From Pelagibacterales bacterium SAG-MED29 (GTDB lineage: Bacteria > Pseudomonadota > Alphaproteobacteria > Pelagibacterales > Pelagibacteraceae), in NCBI GenBank assembly GCA_014653815.1, contig JACWDZ010000002.1:102501-166205 (forward strand): 63,705 nucleotides of DNA, written 5' to 3'. The translations under genes were made by a program, and so were the position numbers. The notes under the pieces were generated by a model that worked only from the letters and a program-made list of their open reading frames with translations, was not told where the DNA came from and did no database searches. Positions 1-8,251 of the stretch are shown one piece after another (positions within the stretch are counted from its first letter, which is position 1; the number at the start of each line of letters is the position of its first letter).

Positions 1-1
1 C

Positions 2-622
2 GTTCCAATTTATTCGGAAAAACCAATAGCTCTTAGTTACAAAAAAATTATTAAAATTGAACAATTTGTTAAAAGAAATAAAAAAAAACTTTATATTCTA
101 TATAATAGAAATCACTATAAAATTTTTGAAGTTATAAAAAAGTTTACGAGACAAGAAAAGTTTATTTTAAGGGCTTATATCCCTGAACGTATTAAGAAAA
201 CAATTAATACAATTGATAAAAAATTTAAAGGTAATATTAGATATCATCTCACATCTCACTGGTTAAATTTTTTTTTTACAATAAAAAAATTGAAAAATGT
301 AAGACCTTTATTTAGAAAAAAAGATATATTATTTAAAAGTAAAACAACTGAGATATTAATTTCTCCAAACAGCAAGGGCTATATTTCAGCAATATTTAAA
401 TCTAATAAACATGTTTTATTTTTACTAACCCTTGAACAGCTTTTTGTATTTAAGATACAAAAAAAACGTATAAAATTTTTGCGATACTATAACGAGTTTT
501 CGCAAAATCAATTTAAACCAGGCGTAGAAAGATTAATAAAATTTATTTCTAATAATAAATTTAAGTCTAATGTATCTGATATAAAAGTTTTATATAATTC
601 AATTAAAAAACTTAATTATTAA
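2..622 (+). CDS. Hypothetical protein, 3' part of a gene cut by the window edge
   Basis: The frame is open from the first complete codon at position 2 to TAA at 620-622 (206 residues visible), so the gene begins left of the window. The TTG at 290 is more likely an internal leucine than the start, because the upstream codons read as the same Lys/Ile/Phe-rich protein without a stop. I see no signal peptide, membrane segment or motif that I recognise. It lies 72 bp before a surface-carbohydrate gene on the same strand, so a role in the polysaccharide island is likely but only by context. Function unknown. Confidence 0.65.
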   Translation, partial: VPIYSEKPIALSYKKIIKIEQFVKRNKKKLYILYNRNHYKIFEVIKKFTRQEKFILRAYIPERIKKTINTIDKKFKGNIRYHLTSHWLNFFFTIKKLKNVRPLFRKKDILFKSKTTEILISPNSKGYISAIFKSNKHVLFLLTLEQLFVFKIQKKRIKFLRYYNEFSQNQFKPGVERLIKFISNNKFKSNVSDIKVLYNSIKKLNY

Positions 623-694
623 TTTTAAAACTGGAACACTTAAAAAAGCCATAATTTTAATAGTATTTATGTGATTTTAAATTATATATAAGCT

Positions 695-1843
695 ATGCTT
701 CTAAAAAATATTAAAATTTTACTAAATTGCAAATATTCATTTTTACCCCCTAAAAAAAGCGAGATAATTATTTTTGATCAACATTCACTTAAAATAATTT
801 CAACTATTTTTAACTTAAAAAATACTCAAGTTTTAAAAACTAGAAAAGAAGAGATAAATTTATTTATCTTATTAAAAAATTTTATTAATTTTAAATTTAC
901 TTTTTTTGAATATTTAATGAGTTTTATTATTTACTCTCAAGCAAAAGTTGTCACCACTTCAATAGATAACAACAAGACTTTTTATAAAGTAGCTTCAAAT
1001 TGTTCAGCAACTACAATTTTTTTTCAAAATGGAGTAAGAATGGGACATAACGATATTTTTGATTTACTCAGAAATGCAAAGGAATTAAAAAATATAAGAA
1101 ATAGTAATTTTGTAAACTTAATGTTTACATTCAATCAAATGACGAGCGACTTATATAAGAAAATTATTACTGGAAAAACATTTGTAAGCGGATCTATTTT
1201 AAGCAACAATGAAAAAATAAATAAAAATAAAAAAAGTGGCTTAATTTATATTTCACTTTTTAGACCAGAAAGTAAAAGAAAAACTCATCCTAATGAAATA
1301 AAATTGATACGGTCACTAAAAAAATATTGTATTAAGAAAAATTTAAAATTTAAAATTTTGTGTAAGTTTTTAAAAGGTTCAAAAAAAAGTTATGAAGAAA
1401 TAAATTTTTACAAAAAAACTTTGAAGAAAGATTTTTTTTTAATTCCAAACAGCTTGGAAAGAAACTCGTATAAACTTTTAGATCAATCAAAAATAGTTGT
1501 AAGTTCTGGTTCAACAATGGGGATTGAATCTTTAGGAAGAAAAAATAGAACTGTAATCATAAATCCATTTCCTAATATTCATCCAGTTAAAAGAAATTTT
1601 TTTGGATATTTCACAAAAAGAAAAAATACAGGATTTTTCTGGCACAATGGAGTCAACGAAGAGAAAATTTTCAAAATTTTAAATAACGTAAAAAATTGTA
1701 AAAATAAAAATTGGCACAAAATTATTAGTAAGTGTGAATACGAAACAACAAAGCATGATCCTAAAAATATGTGCTTAAAAAGAAACTTAATTAAGATTCT
1801 TGCTCAAAAAAAAATCAATTTTAAGAAGTATTTAAGGACTTAA
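695..1843 (+). CDS. Surface carbohydrate biosynthesis protein (GT-B / polysaccharide-transferase-like)
   Basis: This 382-residue protein has the layout of the surface-carbohydrate proteins seen in Leptospira-type O-antigen clusters. It has a FQNGVR segment near residues 110-115, comparable to the conserved QHG-type turn, and a Ser/Gly-rich SSGSTMGIESL motif at about 270-280, which resembles the nucleotide-sugar or CDP-polyol binding loop of GT-B and CDP-glycerol transferase-like enzymes. There is no signal peptide or membrane segment, so it should act at the cytoplasmic side. The start is an ATG with no clear ribosome binding site. It is followed directly by the duplicated regulatory repeat at 1846-1971, so it probably belongs to the operon on the left. 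The transferred sugar cannot be told. Confidence 0.6.
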   Translation: MLLKNIKILLNCKYSFLPPKKSEIIIFDQHSLKIISTIFNLKNTQVLKTRKEEINLFILLKNFINFKFTFFEYLMSFIIYSQAKVVTTSIDNNKTFYKVASNCSATTIFFQNGVRMGHNDIFDLLRNAKELKNIRNSNFVNLMFTFNQMTSDLYKKIITGKTFVSGSILSNNEKINKNKKSGLIYISLFRPESKRKTHPNEIKLIRSLKKYCIKKNLKFKILCKFLKGSKKSYEEINFYKKTLKKDFFLIPNSLERNSYKLLDQSKIVVSSGSTMGIESLGRKNRTVIINPFPNIHPVKRNFFGYFTKRKNTGFFWHNGVNEEKIFKILNNVKNCKNKNWHKIISKCEYETTKHDPKNMCLKRNLIKILAQKKINFKKYLRT

Positions 1844-1883
1844 TGTTTAATTATTTTAAGAGTTAAGTCTTATAATCTATATT

Positions 1884-1904
1884 ATTGTTCAATTATTGAA
1901 CAAT
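1884..1904. promoter_or_regulatory. Operator-like palindrome A1 (GTTCAA-TTA-TTGAAC core)
   Basis: Perfect inverted repeat with 9-base arms around TTA. Its core matches copies found only at other promoter regions of this island. It begins 8 bp after the TATAAT box at 1871-1876, so it would cover the transcription start. Proposed binding site for the MarR-like protein at 19415-19723 (inference). Confidence 0.65.
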
Positions 1905-1949
1905 CCTCATATTTAATTATTTTACAAGTTACGTCTTTTAATATATATT

Positions 1950-1970
1950 ATTGTTCAATTATTGAACAAT
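1950..1970. promoter_or_regulatory. Operator-like palindrome A2 (GTTCAA-TTA-TTGAAC core)
   Basis: Same 21-bp palindrome as A1, centre to centre 66 bp. It ends 6 bp before the ATG at 1977, leaving no room for a normal ribosome binding site. The mRNA from the nearer promoter would therefore have a very short leader that may itself form a hairpin. A TTG inside the palindrome (1962-1964) is in frame with the gene but is regulatory DNA, not the start. Confidence 0.65.
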
Positions 1971-1976
1971 CTACTT

Positions 1977-2747
1977 ATGCTAATTAACGGAATAATTGGA
2001 TACCCATTAAAGAACCCCAGATCAATACCTATCTGGAAACGTTTTTTTAAAAAAAATAAGATTAAAGCTGGCATGTTTAAATTTGAAATTAAGCCATCTG
2101 ATTTAAAAAGTTTTATTGGAAAAATTAAATCAAATAAAAATTTTAAAGCCACAGCAGTTACAATGCCGTATAAAAATAAGATTTATAATTACGTAGATAA
2201 ATTTGATAATTTTGCAAAAAATGCAAAATCAATAAATTTAATTGTAAAAAGAAATAAAAAATTATTTGGTTACAATACCGATGTTTATGGGGCAAATGAG
2301 TCAATTAAAAAAATAATTAGCAATTATAAATTTATAATTATCATTGGACTTGGTGGTACAGGATCAGCAATTTTTAATTTTTTAAAAAATAGATACAAAA
2401 ATAAAAATTTTTTACTTGTTTCTAAAAAATTTAAGGTCAAAAAAAATGTAAAAACAAAAGTTGTTAAAAATTTAGACAAAAAAATCTTATTAAATAAATC
2501 CTTAATAATTAATTGCTCTCCACTCGGCAGTAATTTGAAAAAATCATTTATTTCAAAAAGCCCAATCAAAAAAAATTTAATAAATTCTATTAATAAAAAA
2601 TCTACAATATTTGATATAATTTATAGTCCACAAAAAACTTTTTTATCAAAACTTCTAAAAAAAAATAAAATTAAATATCTTAATGGAAAATTGATGAATA
2701 CTGTCCAAGCAATTCGAGCTTTAGAAATAGCTTTTGGTAAAAAATAA
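1977..2747 (+). CDS. aroE: Shikimate/quinate dehydrogenase-like (AroE family) oxidoreductase
   Basis: A 256-residue AroE-fold protein. The N-terminal substrate domain shows GYPLKNPRSIP where AroE usually has a GxPxxHSxSP-type loop, so the first substrate-binding serine is replaced. The catalytic lysine (VTMPYK) and aspartate (GYNTD) are present. The Rossmann turn GLGGTGSA lies near residue 115, and a conserved glutamine sits in the C-terminal NTVQA stretch. The family reduces 3-dehydroshikimate with NADPH in the cytoplasm. As the first gene of a glycan operon, tightly coupled to an asparagine-synthase-like gene (1-bp overlap) and followed later by a DAHP-synthase-like gene, it may instead act on a ring or sugar-acid intermediate. 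ATG 1977 is chosen because the earlier TTG lies inside the operator. Confidence 0.75.
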   Translation: MLINGIIGYPLKNPRSIPIWKRFFKKNKIKAGMFKFEIKPSDLKSFIGKIKSNKNFKATAVTMPYKNKIYNYVDKFDNFAKNAKSINLIVKRNKKLFGYNTDVYGANESIKKIISNYKFIIIIGLGGTGSAIFNFLKNRYKNKNFLLVSKKFKVKKNVKTKVVKNLDKKILLNKSLIINCSPLGSNLKKSFISKSPIKKNLINSINKKSTIFDIIYSPQKTFLSKLLKKNKIKYLNGKLMNTVQAIRALEIAFGKK

Positions 2748-4603
2748 TGTGTGGAATATCTGGAATAATAAATTTTAAAAAAAGTCCTAATAAGGAATTT
2801 GTTTATAAAATGAATAATTCCATAAAATATAGAGGCCCAGATCATCAAGCTTTGTGGGATAATAAGTTCTGCAGTATAGGAATTGTTAGGCTCAAAATTA
2901 TAGATTTGAGTGATAAAGCTAATCAACCATTTTTTGATAAAAATATAGGACTTACAGTTATATATAATGGAGAAATTTATAATTATCAGGAAATTAAAAG
3001 AACCTATCTAAGTGGAGAAAAATTTTATAGTGAAGGTGACGGTGAAATAATAATAAAACTTTATAAAAAATTCGGGATAGATTTTATTAATAAGATAAAA
3101 GGAATGTTTTCAATTTTTATAAGCGATGAAATAAAAAAAAAAACTTACCTAATAAGAGATCGTTTTGGAATTAAACAATTATATTATCATTACGATAATA
3201 ACTACAAACAACTTACATTTTGTTCAGAAATTAAAGGGTTGTTCTCAAATCCTTTTATAAAAAAAGAGGTTAACTTTTCTGAAATTTATAAAGTATTAAA
3301 TCTAGGTTTAATAGACTCAAATTATCAAACCTGTTTTGCAAATATCAATAAAGTTCCAAGTGGATCTTATTTAGAATTTTCAAACGAGGGAGTAAAAATA
3401 AACAATTATTACAAAATTGAAGACAAAATTGATGAGGGCCAAGATGATAAAGAAATTTCCTATAAAACCTATTCAATAATGCTTAGAGAAAAAATGATAA
3501 AATCATTTCAACAACATACAACTTTCGATGTTAATGGAGGGATTCATATGTCCGGCGGGAGTGACTCAGCTCTTTTGGCGGCAATGTCTTCTTATACAAA
3601 TAAAGATTTAACTTCTTTCACATTTGATTTTGAAAATAAACAATATAGTGAAATTGAGACAGCAAAAGAGCTGGCTAGATCTGCTAATTTAAAACATAAA
3701 AGTTCAACTTTACTTGAAAAGAACTTAGTTGATTATATTAATAAAGTTGTAGAAATTCAGCATGAGCCCTTTTCATCACTAAGAATATTGTCACAAAACT
3801 TTTTATTCGAAACTTTTAAAGACGACAGCAAGGTAATATTAGATGGATCCGGAGGAGATGAAATTGGCGCGGGCTATAGATATTATATATTACCATGGTA
3901 TTTAGATATGGTGGGCCTTGATTTAAAAAATCTTAATTCAAGACTCTTAAAAACTATAGGAAAACATGAAAGTTTATCAATAAATAATTTTGTATTAGGT
4001 TCATTAACTAATTATTTAAAACCAGGAATGTCTACTCAAGATGGAAGTATGTTTGAAAAAAAAGGTTTTTTAAATAATGATTTTTTAAATACTTATAAAA
4101 AGGAAGATAGCTTTATTAAAAGACCATTTAAAAGTCATTTACGAAATGCTCAATATATAGATTTTCACTATTCAAAACTTCCTAGAAGCTTAAGGTATAC
4201 TGATAGAGCTTCTATGAGGGCAAGTGTCGAAGCAAGACTACCTTTATTAGATCATGAAGTTGTCGAGCAGTGCTTTCAGATACCTTCAAAGTATAAATTT
4301 TTGTTTTCTCAAGATAGAATAATTCTAAAAGATTTATTTAAAAAAAATATTAATCAAAAATTACTTTTTAAAAATAAAAAAACAATAGCTGATCCGCAAT
4401 CAGCATGGATAAAAAAAAATTTATTCAACTATATTAACGACACATTAAGCTCTGGGAATTTTTTATCAAAAGACATTATTGATAATCTAAAAGTAAAAAA
4501 ATATATTGATAAAATAAGTAAAAGTGATGAACATTTTAATTCTTCTTTTTTAATCAGAATTTTATTAGTAGAATGGTGGAGAAAGGGTGTAGTGGGAAAT
4601 TAA
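2747..4603 (+). CDS. asnB: Asparagine synthase (glutamine-hydrolysing)-like amidotransferase
   Basis: 618 residues in the AsnB layout. Mature Cys2 (MCGISG) is the class-II glutaminase nucleophile. The glutaminase domain covers about 1-210, and the synthase domain carries the ATP-pyrophosphatase loop SGGSDS near residues 269-274. AsnB hydrolyses glutamine and uses the ammonia with ATP to amidate a carboxylate. Copies inside O-antigen and capsule clusters are thought to amidate sugar acids rather than aspartate. Here it overlaps the aroE-like gene by one base (TAATG) and sits among ulosonic-acid genes, so amidation of a glycan carboxylate is plausible. Both catalytic centres look intact. Confidence 0.85.
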   Translation: MCGISGIINFKKSPNKEFVYKMNNSIKYRGPDHQALWDNKFCSIGIVRLKIIDLSDKANQPFFDKNIGLTVIYNGEIYNYQEIKRTYLSGEKFYSEGDGEIIIKLYKKFGIDFINKIKGMFSIFISDEIKKKTYLIRDRFGIKQLYYHYDNNYKQLTFCSEIKGLFSNPFIKKEVNFSEIYKVLNLGLIDSNYQTCFANINKVPSGSYLEFSNEGVKINNYYKIEDKIDEGQDDKEISYKTYSIMLREKMIKSFQQHTTFDVNGGIHMSGGSDSALLAAMSSYTNKDLTSFTFDFENKQYSEIETAKELARSANLKHKSSTLLEKNLVDYINKVVEIQHEPFSSLRILSQNFLFETFKDDSKVILDGSGGDEIGAGYRYYILPWYLDMVGLDLKNLNSRLLKTIGKHESLSINNFVLGSLTNYLKPGMSTQDGSMFEKKGFLNNDFLNTYKKEDSFIKRPFKSHLRNAQYIDFHYSKLPRSLRYTDRASMRASVEARLPLLDHEVVEQCFQIPSKYKFLFSQDRIILKDLFKKNINQKLLFKNKKTIADPQSAWIKKNLFNYINDTLSSGNFLSKDIIDNLKVKKYIDKISKSDEHFNSSFLIRILLVEWWRKGVVGN

Positions 4604-4605
4604 AA

Positions 4606-5649
4606 GTGAAAAAAAATATATTTCAAACAATCCGTCAAGCAGAAGAATATGCAAGGAAAAAAATTAGAAAAGGCAGCTTTGAGTGGCTTCAAGCAGGCGC
4701 GGAAGATAATTACACTCGAGACCAAAATGTTTATGATCTTCAAAAAGTTAAAATTTTACCTCAACATTTAACTGGAATTAAAAAAATAAATTTTTCTTGT
4801 AATATTTTTGGAAAAAAAATTAAGTCACCACTGATACTCTCTCCAATGGGTCATCAAACACAATTTCACAAAGATGGTGAAATTGAAACTGCCAAAGCTT
4901 TTAATAAAAAAGAAAGATTTTCCTTTTTTAGCACCCAGGGCAGAATGCACTTAAAAGATATAAGGCTGAAAAATAAAAATGCTTATATTGGATGGGAAAT
5001 ATTTCCATTTGGCTCATTAAGTTGGATTAAGAATGAAATTAAGATAGCTGAAAATCAAAAATGTTTCTCAATTTGTTTATGTATCGATGCAAATGTTAGA
5101 TCACATAGATACCAAGACAGAGAAATAAATTATGATGCAAGAAAATTTGGAAGAAGAACAAATCCATTACCACCAAACCCAAAAATTGCTGTAAATTATG
5201 ACTGGTCTTTGATCTCTTGGATAAAAAAAAATACGAAACTTCCGATTATTGTTAAAGGCATAATGACAAAAAAGGATGCATTAGAAGCCATGAAAAGAAA
5301 AGTAGATGCAATATGGATATCTAATCATGGAGGTAGAATGTTTAATTCAGGAATAAGTTCTTTTGAAGCATTAAGAGAAATTTCAAATCTGGGAAAAAAA
5401 AGTACAAAAATCTTTGTAGACGGCGGTGTTAGAAAGGGGAGTGATATTATCAAATATTTATGTGCTGGAGCAGACTTAGTTGGCATTGGTAGGCCAGCAA
5501 TGTACGGTTTAATTCTAGAGGGCTCTGAAGGAGTTAGAAGAGTATTTAATATTTTAGAAAACGAGTTATCAACTGCAATGGTAAATGGTGGATTTTCGAA
5601 CTTACAACAAATGAAAAAAGATAGATTTAAAAAAAATGAAAAAAAATAA
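4606..5649 (+). CDS. FMN-dependent alpha-hydroxy-acid dehydrogenase family protein
   Basis: TIM-barrel protein of the glycolate oxidase / lactate dehydrogenase (LldD) family. It has an FMN-binding GAEDN near the N terminus, a SPMGHQ loop, IVKGI with the FMN lysine, and SNHGGR with the catalytic His and Arg. Family members oxidise 2-hydroxy acids to 2-oxo acids. SNHGGR is followed by MFN rather than the usual QLD, so the substrate pocket may differ. The start is uncertain: GTG at 4606, 2 bp after the asnB stop, gives the usual N terminus, whereas ATG at 4573 would overlap asnB by 31 bp. In this operon it could oxidise a sugar-acid precursor (inference). Confidence 0.8.
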   Translation: MKKNIFQTIRQAEEYARKKIRKGSFEWLQAGAEDNYTRDQNVYDLQKVKILPQHLTGIKKINFSCNIFGKKIKSPLILSPMGHQTQFHKDGEIETAKAFNKKERFSFFSTQGRMHLKDIRLKNKNAYIGWEIFPFGSLSWIKNEIKIAENQKCFSICLCIDANVRSHRYQDREINYDARKFGRRTNPLPPNPKIAVNYDWSLISWIKKNTKLPIIVKGIMTKKDALEAMKRKVDAIWISNHGGRMFNSGISSFEALREISNLGKKSTKIFVDGGVRKGSDIIKYLCAGADLVGIGRPAMYGLILEGSEGVRRVFNILENELSTAMVNGGFSNLQQMKKDRFKKNEKK

Positions 5650-6352
5650 AGTTATTTGCATTATCCCTGCAAGAGGCGGATCTAAAGGTTTAAAACTAAA
5701 GAACTTAAGAAAAATTTGTGGTAAACCACTGATCTCTTATCCAATTAAAGCAGCTAAAAAAAGCAAGGTTTGTGACAAAATAATAGTGAGCACAGATTCA
5801 AGATTAATTGCTAAGGAGGCTATAAAATTTGGTGCTGAGGTACCTTTTTTAAGAAAAAAAAATTTTTCAGGAGATCTTATTACAACTGAGGCAACATTAA
5901 AAAATGCTTTAAGCGAAACAGAGAATTATTTTGGAGAAAACTATGATATATGTGTTTTTCTTACCTGTACCAATTTATTTAGACAAGCCAATTGGATCAG
6001 GAAAGCAGTAAACATATTAAAAAAAAATAGTCATATTGATAGCGCATTTTCAGTTCATGGGTTTTATAAGCACGTTTGGCATAAAGAGGGAAAAAAATTT
6101 AAAAAAGTTTCAAAGTGGATGAGATCTTATACTTCAAGACAGGTGGGACAAAGATTATATAGAGAAGATACTGGACTCGCTTCAGCAACTAGAGCTAAAT
6201 TTTGGAGAAAAGGAAAAAGAATTGGAAAAAAAGTTAGCTTTATAATTAACAACGAGCCTTTTACAGGCATTGATATTCACACTAAACAAGATCTTTATTT
6301 AGCAGAGATGGCTATGAGATATGCAAAAAAAAATAAACTCATAGATCATTAA
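5636..6352 (+). CDS. CMP-sugar (acylneuraminate-type) cytidylyltransferase, first copy
   Basis: 238 residues of the NeuA/KdsB-like nucleotidyltransferase family. The CTP-binding signature IPARGGSKG is at residues 10-18, and a GIDIHT motif near residue 217 stands where the metal-binding IDID-type motif usually lies. These enzymes activate 2-keto-3-deoxy sugar acids as CMP sugars. It overlaps the FMN dehydrogenase end by 14 bp. It is clearly different in sequence from the second cytidylyltransferase at 11891-12622, which sits beside neuB. This copy is separated from neuB and lies upstream of the DAHP/KDO8P-synthase-like gene, so it may activate a different acid (inference). Confidence 0.82.
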   Translation: MKKNKVICIIPARGGSKGLKLKNLRKICGKPLISYPIKAAKKSKVCDKIIVSTDSRLIAKEAIKFGAEVPFLRKKNFSGDLITTEATLKNALSETENYFGENYDICVFLTCTNLFRQANWIRKAVNILKKNSHIDSAFSVHGFYKHVWHKEGKKFKKVSKWMRSYTSRQVGQRLYREDTGLASATRAKFWRKGKRIGKKVSFIINNEPFTGIDIHTKQDLYLAEMAMRYAKKNKLIDH

Positions 6353-6356
6353 TCAT

Positions 6357-7211
6357 ATGAACTCAATCCCAATAGTAATTTTTGCTTACAATAGGTCGTC
6401 TCATTTTAAACGTGTGATGATTGCCCTTCAGAATAGTAAAGTAAAAAATAAAATTTACATGATTTTAGATGGAGCTAAAAATAGAAATGACAGAATCATT
6501 CAAAAAGATATTTTAGGTTCAGTAAAAGTAATTGGGAATTACAATAAATTTAGTAAAAATCAAATTACTGTTATTAGAAATAAGAAAAATTTGGGACTAG
6601 CTGGATCAATTAATAAAGGCTTAGATAAGATTTCAAGAATTCATGATTCTTTTATAGTCCTAGAAGATGACACGATTCCATATAGAAAATTAGTCACTTT
6701 TTTTACTAAATGTTTAAAAAAATATAAAAATAATAAGGATATTGGAGCTATTTGTGGTTATCAATTTATGAAATTTGATAAAAATCCAAAAAAAATAGAA
6801 ACAAAGTTTTTGAAACATTTTATACCATGGGGTTGGGCGACTTGGAGCTCAACTTGGAAAAATTATAGGTTTAAAAAAAAAGGGATTAAAAATAATAATC
6901 TTAATATTCCTCCATTCATTAAAAAAATTAGAAAAAATATTTTAGATAAAAAAAATAAAAAAAAATATTGGTCTCTTAACTTTATGTTAAATAATTATAT
7001 TAATAAAAAATATTTTGTTTATCCCAATATCCCGCTAGTTAAAAATATAGGATTTGATGGTACAGGGACAAACTCTTTAGTAACAGATGAATTGTATGTT
7101 TTTGAGAAAAAAATTCATTCCATAAAACTGTCTAATTTCTCTTTAGTGAAAAAAGATTTACTTAAGCAAGAAAAAAAACTAAACAAAGTGATAAAAAATT
7201 TTTATAATTAA
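6357..7211 (+). CDS. GT-A fold glycosyltransferase
   Basis: 284 residues. The protein opens with PIVIFAYNRSSHF, typical of GT-A nucleotide-binding domains. It has an acidic LEDDT motif at about residue 100 in the position of the metal-binding DxD, as in GnT-I-like and HlpA-like transferases, then WGWATWSSTW, a Trp-rich acceptor-side stretch. The C-terminal third is Lys/Asn-rich. It probably transfers a sugar to a growing surface oligosaccharide on the cytoplasmic face. It lies 4 bp after a CMP-sugar synthetase, but CMP-sugar use cannot be shown, since GT-A enzymes mostly use NDP sugars. Confidence 0.65.
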   Translation: MNSIPIVIFAYNRSSHFKRVMIALQNSKVKNKIYMILDGAKNRNDRIIQKDILGSVKVIGNYNKFSKNQITVIRNKKNLGLAGSINKGLDKISRIHDSFIVLEDDTIPYRKLVTFFTKCLKKYKNNKDIGAICGYQFMKFDKNPKKIETKFLKHFIPWGWATWSSTWKNYRFKKKGIKNNNLNIPPFIKKIRKNILDKKNKKKYWSLNFMLNNYINKKYFVYPNIPLVKNIGFDGTGTNSLVTDELYVFEKKIHSIKLSNFSLVKKDLLKQEKKLNKVIKNFYN

Positions 7212-7215
7212 ATAT

Positions 7216-8244
7216 ATGAATATAGCAATAGTTGGTTACGGAGCAGTGGGAAAGCATTATATTGAACTACTTGGATCTTTTAAAAAAGTAAAAAAAATTT
7301 TTTTGATCGAAAAAAATAAAATTAAAAATCTTTATAAAAAATGTGTAATTACTACTTTTAAAGATATTTCAAAAAAAGAAATAAAATTAGATTATGCAAT
7401 TATCTGCACTCCTTCTGGCTCACACTATCTTCATGCCAGCTATTTTTTAAAAAAAGGCATTGATACGCTTATAGAGAAACCGTTTGTACTTTCATTAAAA
7501 GACGCAAAAAAATTAGTTTCACTAAAAAAGAAAACCAAAACTAAATGTTGGGTAGCTTTTCAAAATAGGCATAATTTAGCTATTGAACGGGGAAAAAAAA
7601 TTATCAAAAAAAAAAAATTTGGAAATCCGTTTTTTGTTGACTCCGCATTGTATTGGCACAGAAGTAAAAAATATTATTCTACAGGATGGAGAGGAAAATA
7701 TGTTAGTGATGGCGGTGTTTTATTCAATCAGTCTATACATTTACTAGATATAATGATTTATTTTTTTGGACCAGTAAAAAAATTTAATGTCTTTGGTGCT
7801 TTTAACAAAAAAAAACTTCAAGCAGAAGATTTGATAACACTTAATTTAGTTCACAAAAACAATATAATTTCAAATCTTAAAGCAACGACTAGAGCAGATA
7901 GAGACTATAGAATGTCAATGGATGTGTTATGCGATAAAGGAAGATATTTGATCAAAGATATAAGTTTAAATAAGATTTTTTATTTTACCAAAACTCATTT
8001 AAAAATAGACAAATTACATTCCGAAGATTTTCCTAGAGGACTTGGGCCAAAATCAGGTATGGGTAATGGTCATAAAAAAATTCTTAAAGAGTTCCTCAAT
8101 GAAAAAATATTTAAATCTTCAAAAGATTTAGATATAGAGAAAAATTTGTATGTTTTAAAACTAATCCATTCAATTTATAATTCATTATTTAAAGAAAAAA
8201 AATATAGTGTTGTTAGAGAAACAGAATTTCAATACAAACGATAG
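7216..8244 (+). CDS. Gfo/Idh/MocA family sugar oxidoreductase
   Basis: 342 residues. The N-terminal Rossmann domain begins IAIVGYGAVGKHY and includes CTPSGSH. The EKPF motif near residue 91, with the conserved lysine, is diagnostic of the family, and a C-terminal alpha/beta substrate domain follows. Members oxidise or reduce sugars, often at C3 of UDP-sugars, with NAD(P). A second family member lies at 14783-15781 on the other strand. Substrate unknown; the neighbouring amidotransferase and ulosonate genes suggest a nucleotide sugar or sugar acid. Confidence 0.8.
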   Translation: MNIAIVGYGAVGKHYIELLGSFKKVKKIFLIEKNKIKNLYKKCVITTFKDISKKEIKLDYAIICTPSGSHYLHASYFLKKGIDTLIEKPFVLSLKDAKKLVSLKKKTKTKCWVAFQNRHNLAIERGKKIIKKKKFGNPFFVDSALYWHRSKKYYSTGWRGKYVSDGGVLFNQSIHLLDIMIYFFGPVKKFNVFGAFNKKKLQAEDLITLNLVHKNNIISNLKATTRADRDYRMSMDVLCDKGRYLIKDISLNKIFYFTKTHLKIDKLHSEDFPRGLGPKSGMGNGHKKILKEFLNEKIFKSSKDLDIEKNLYVLKLIHSIYNSLFKEKKYSVVRETEFQYKR

Positions 8245-8251
8245 GATAAAA

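Larger units (their letters stand above)
1846..1971 (+). repeat. Tandem 60-bp direct repeat, each unit with a promoter-like box and an operator palindrome
   Basis: Two units, 1846-1905 and 1912-1971 (period 66 bp), match at 55 of 60 positions by direct comparison. Each ends in the same perfect 21-bp palindrome. Unit 1 has TATAAT at 1871-1876 and unit 2 has TTTAAT at 1937-1942, both at the same offset before the palindrome. The pair fills the gap between the surface-carbohydrate gene (stop 1841-1843) and the aroE-like ATG at 1977. It reads as a duplicated promoter-operator cassette for the operon that follows. Confidence 0.8.

Noticed and set aside
1962-1976. TTG start adding five residues to the aroE-like protein
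   Set aside because: It lies inside the operator palindrome; ATG 1977 gives the normal AroE N terminus.
8207-8251. Longer start for the DAHP-synthase-like gene
   Set aside because: Would overlap the previous gene by 38 bp and add unrelated residues; ATG 8252 follows that gene's stop by 7 bp.
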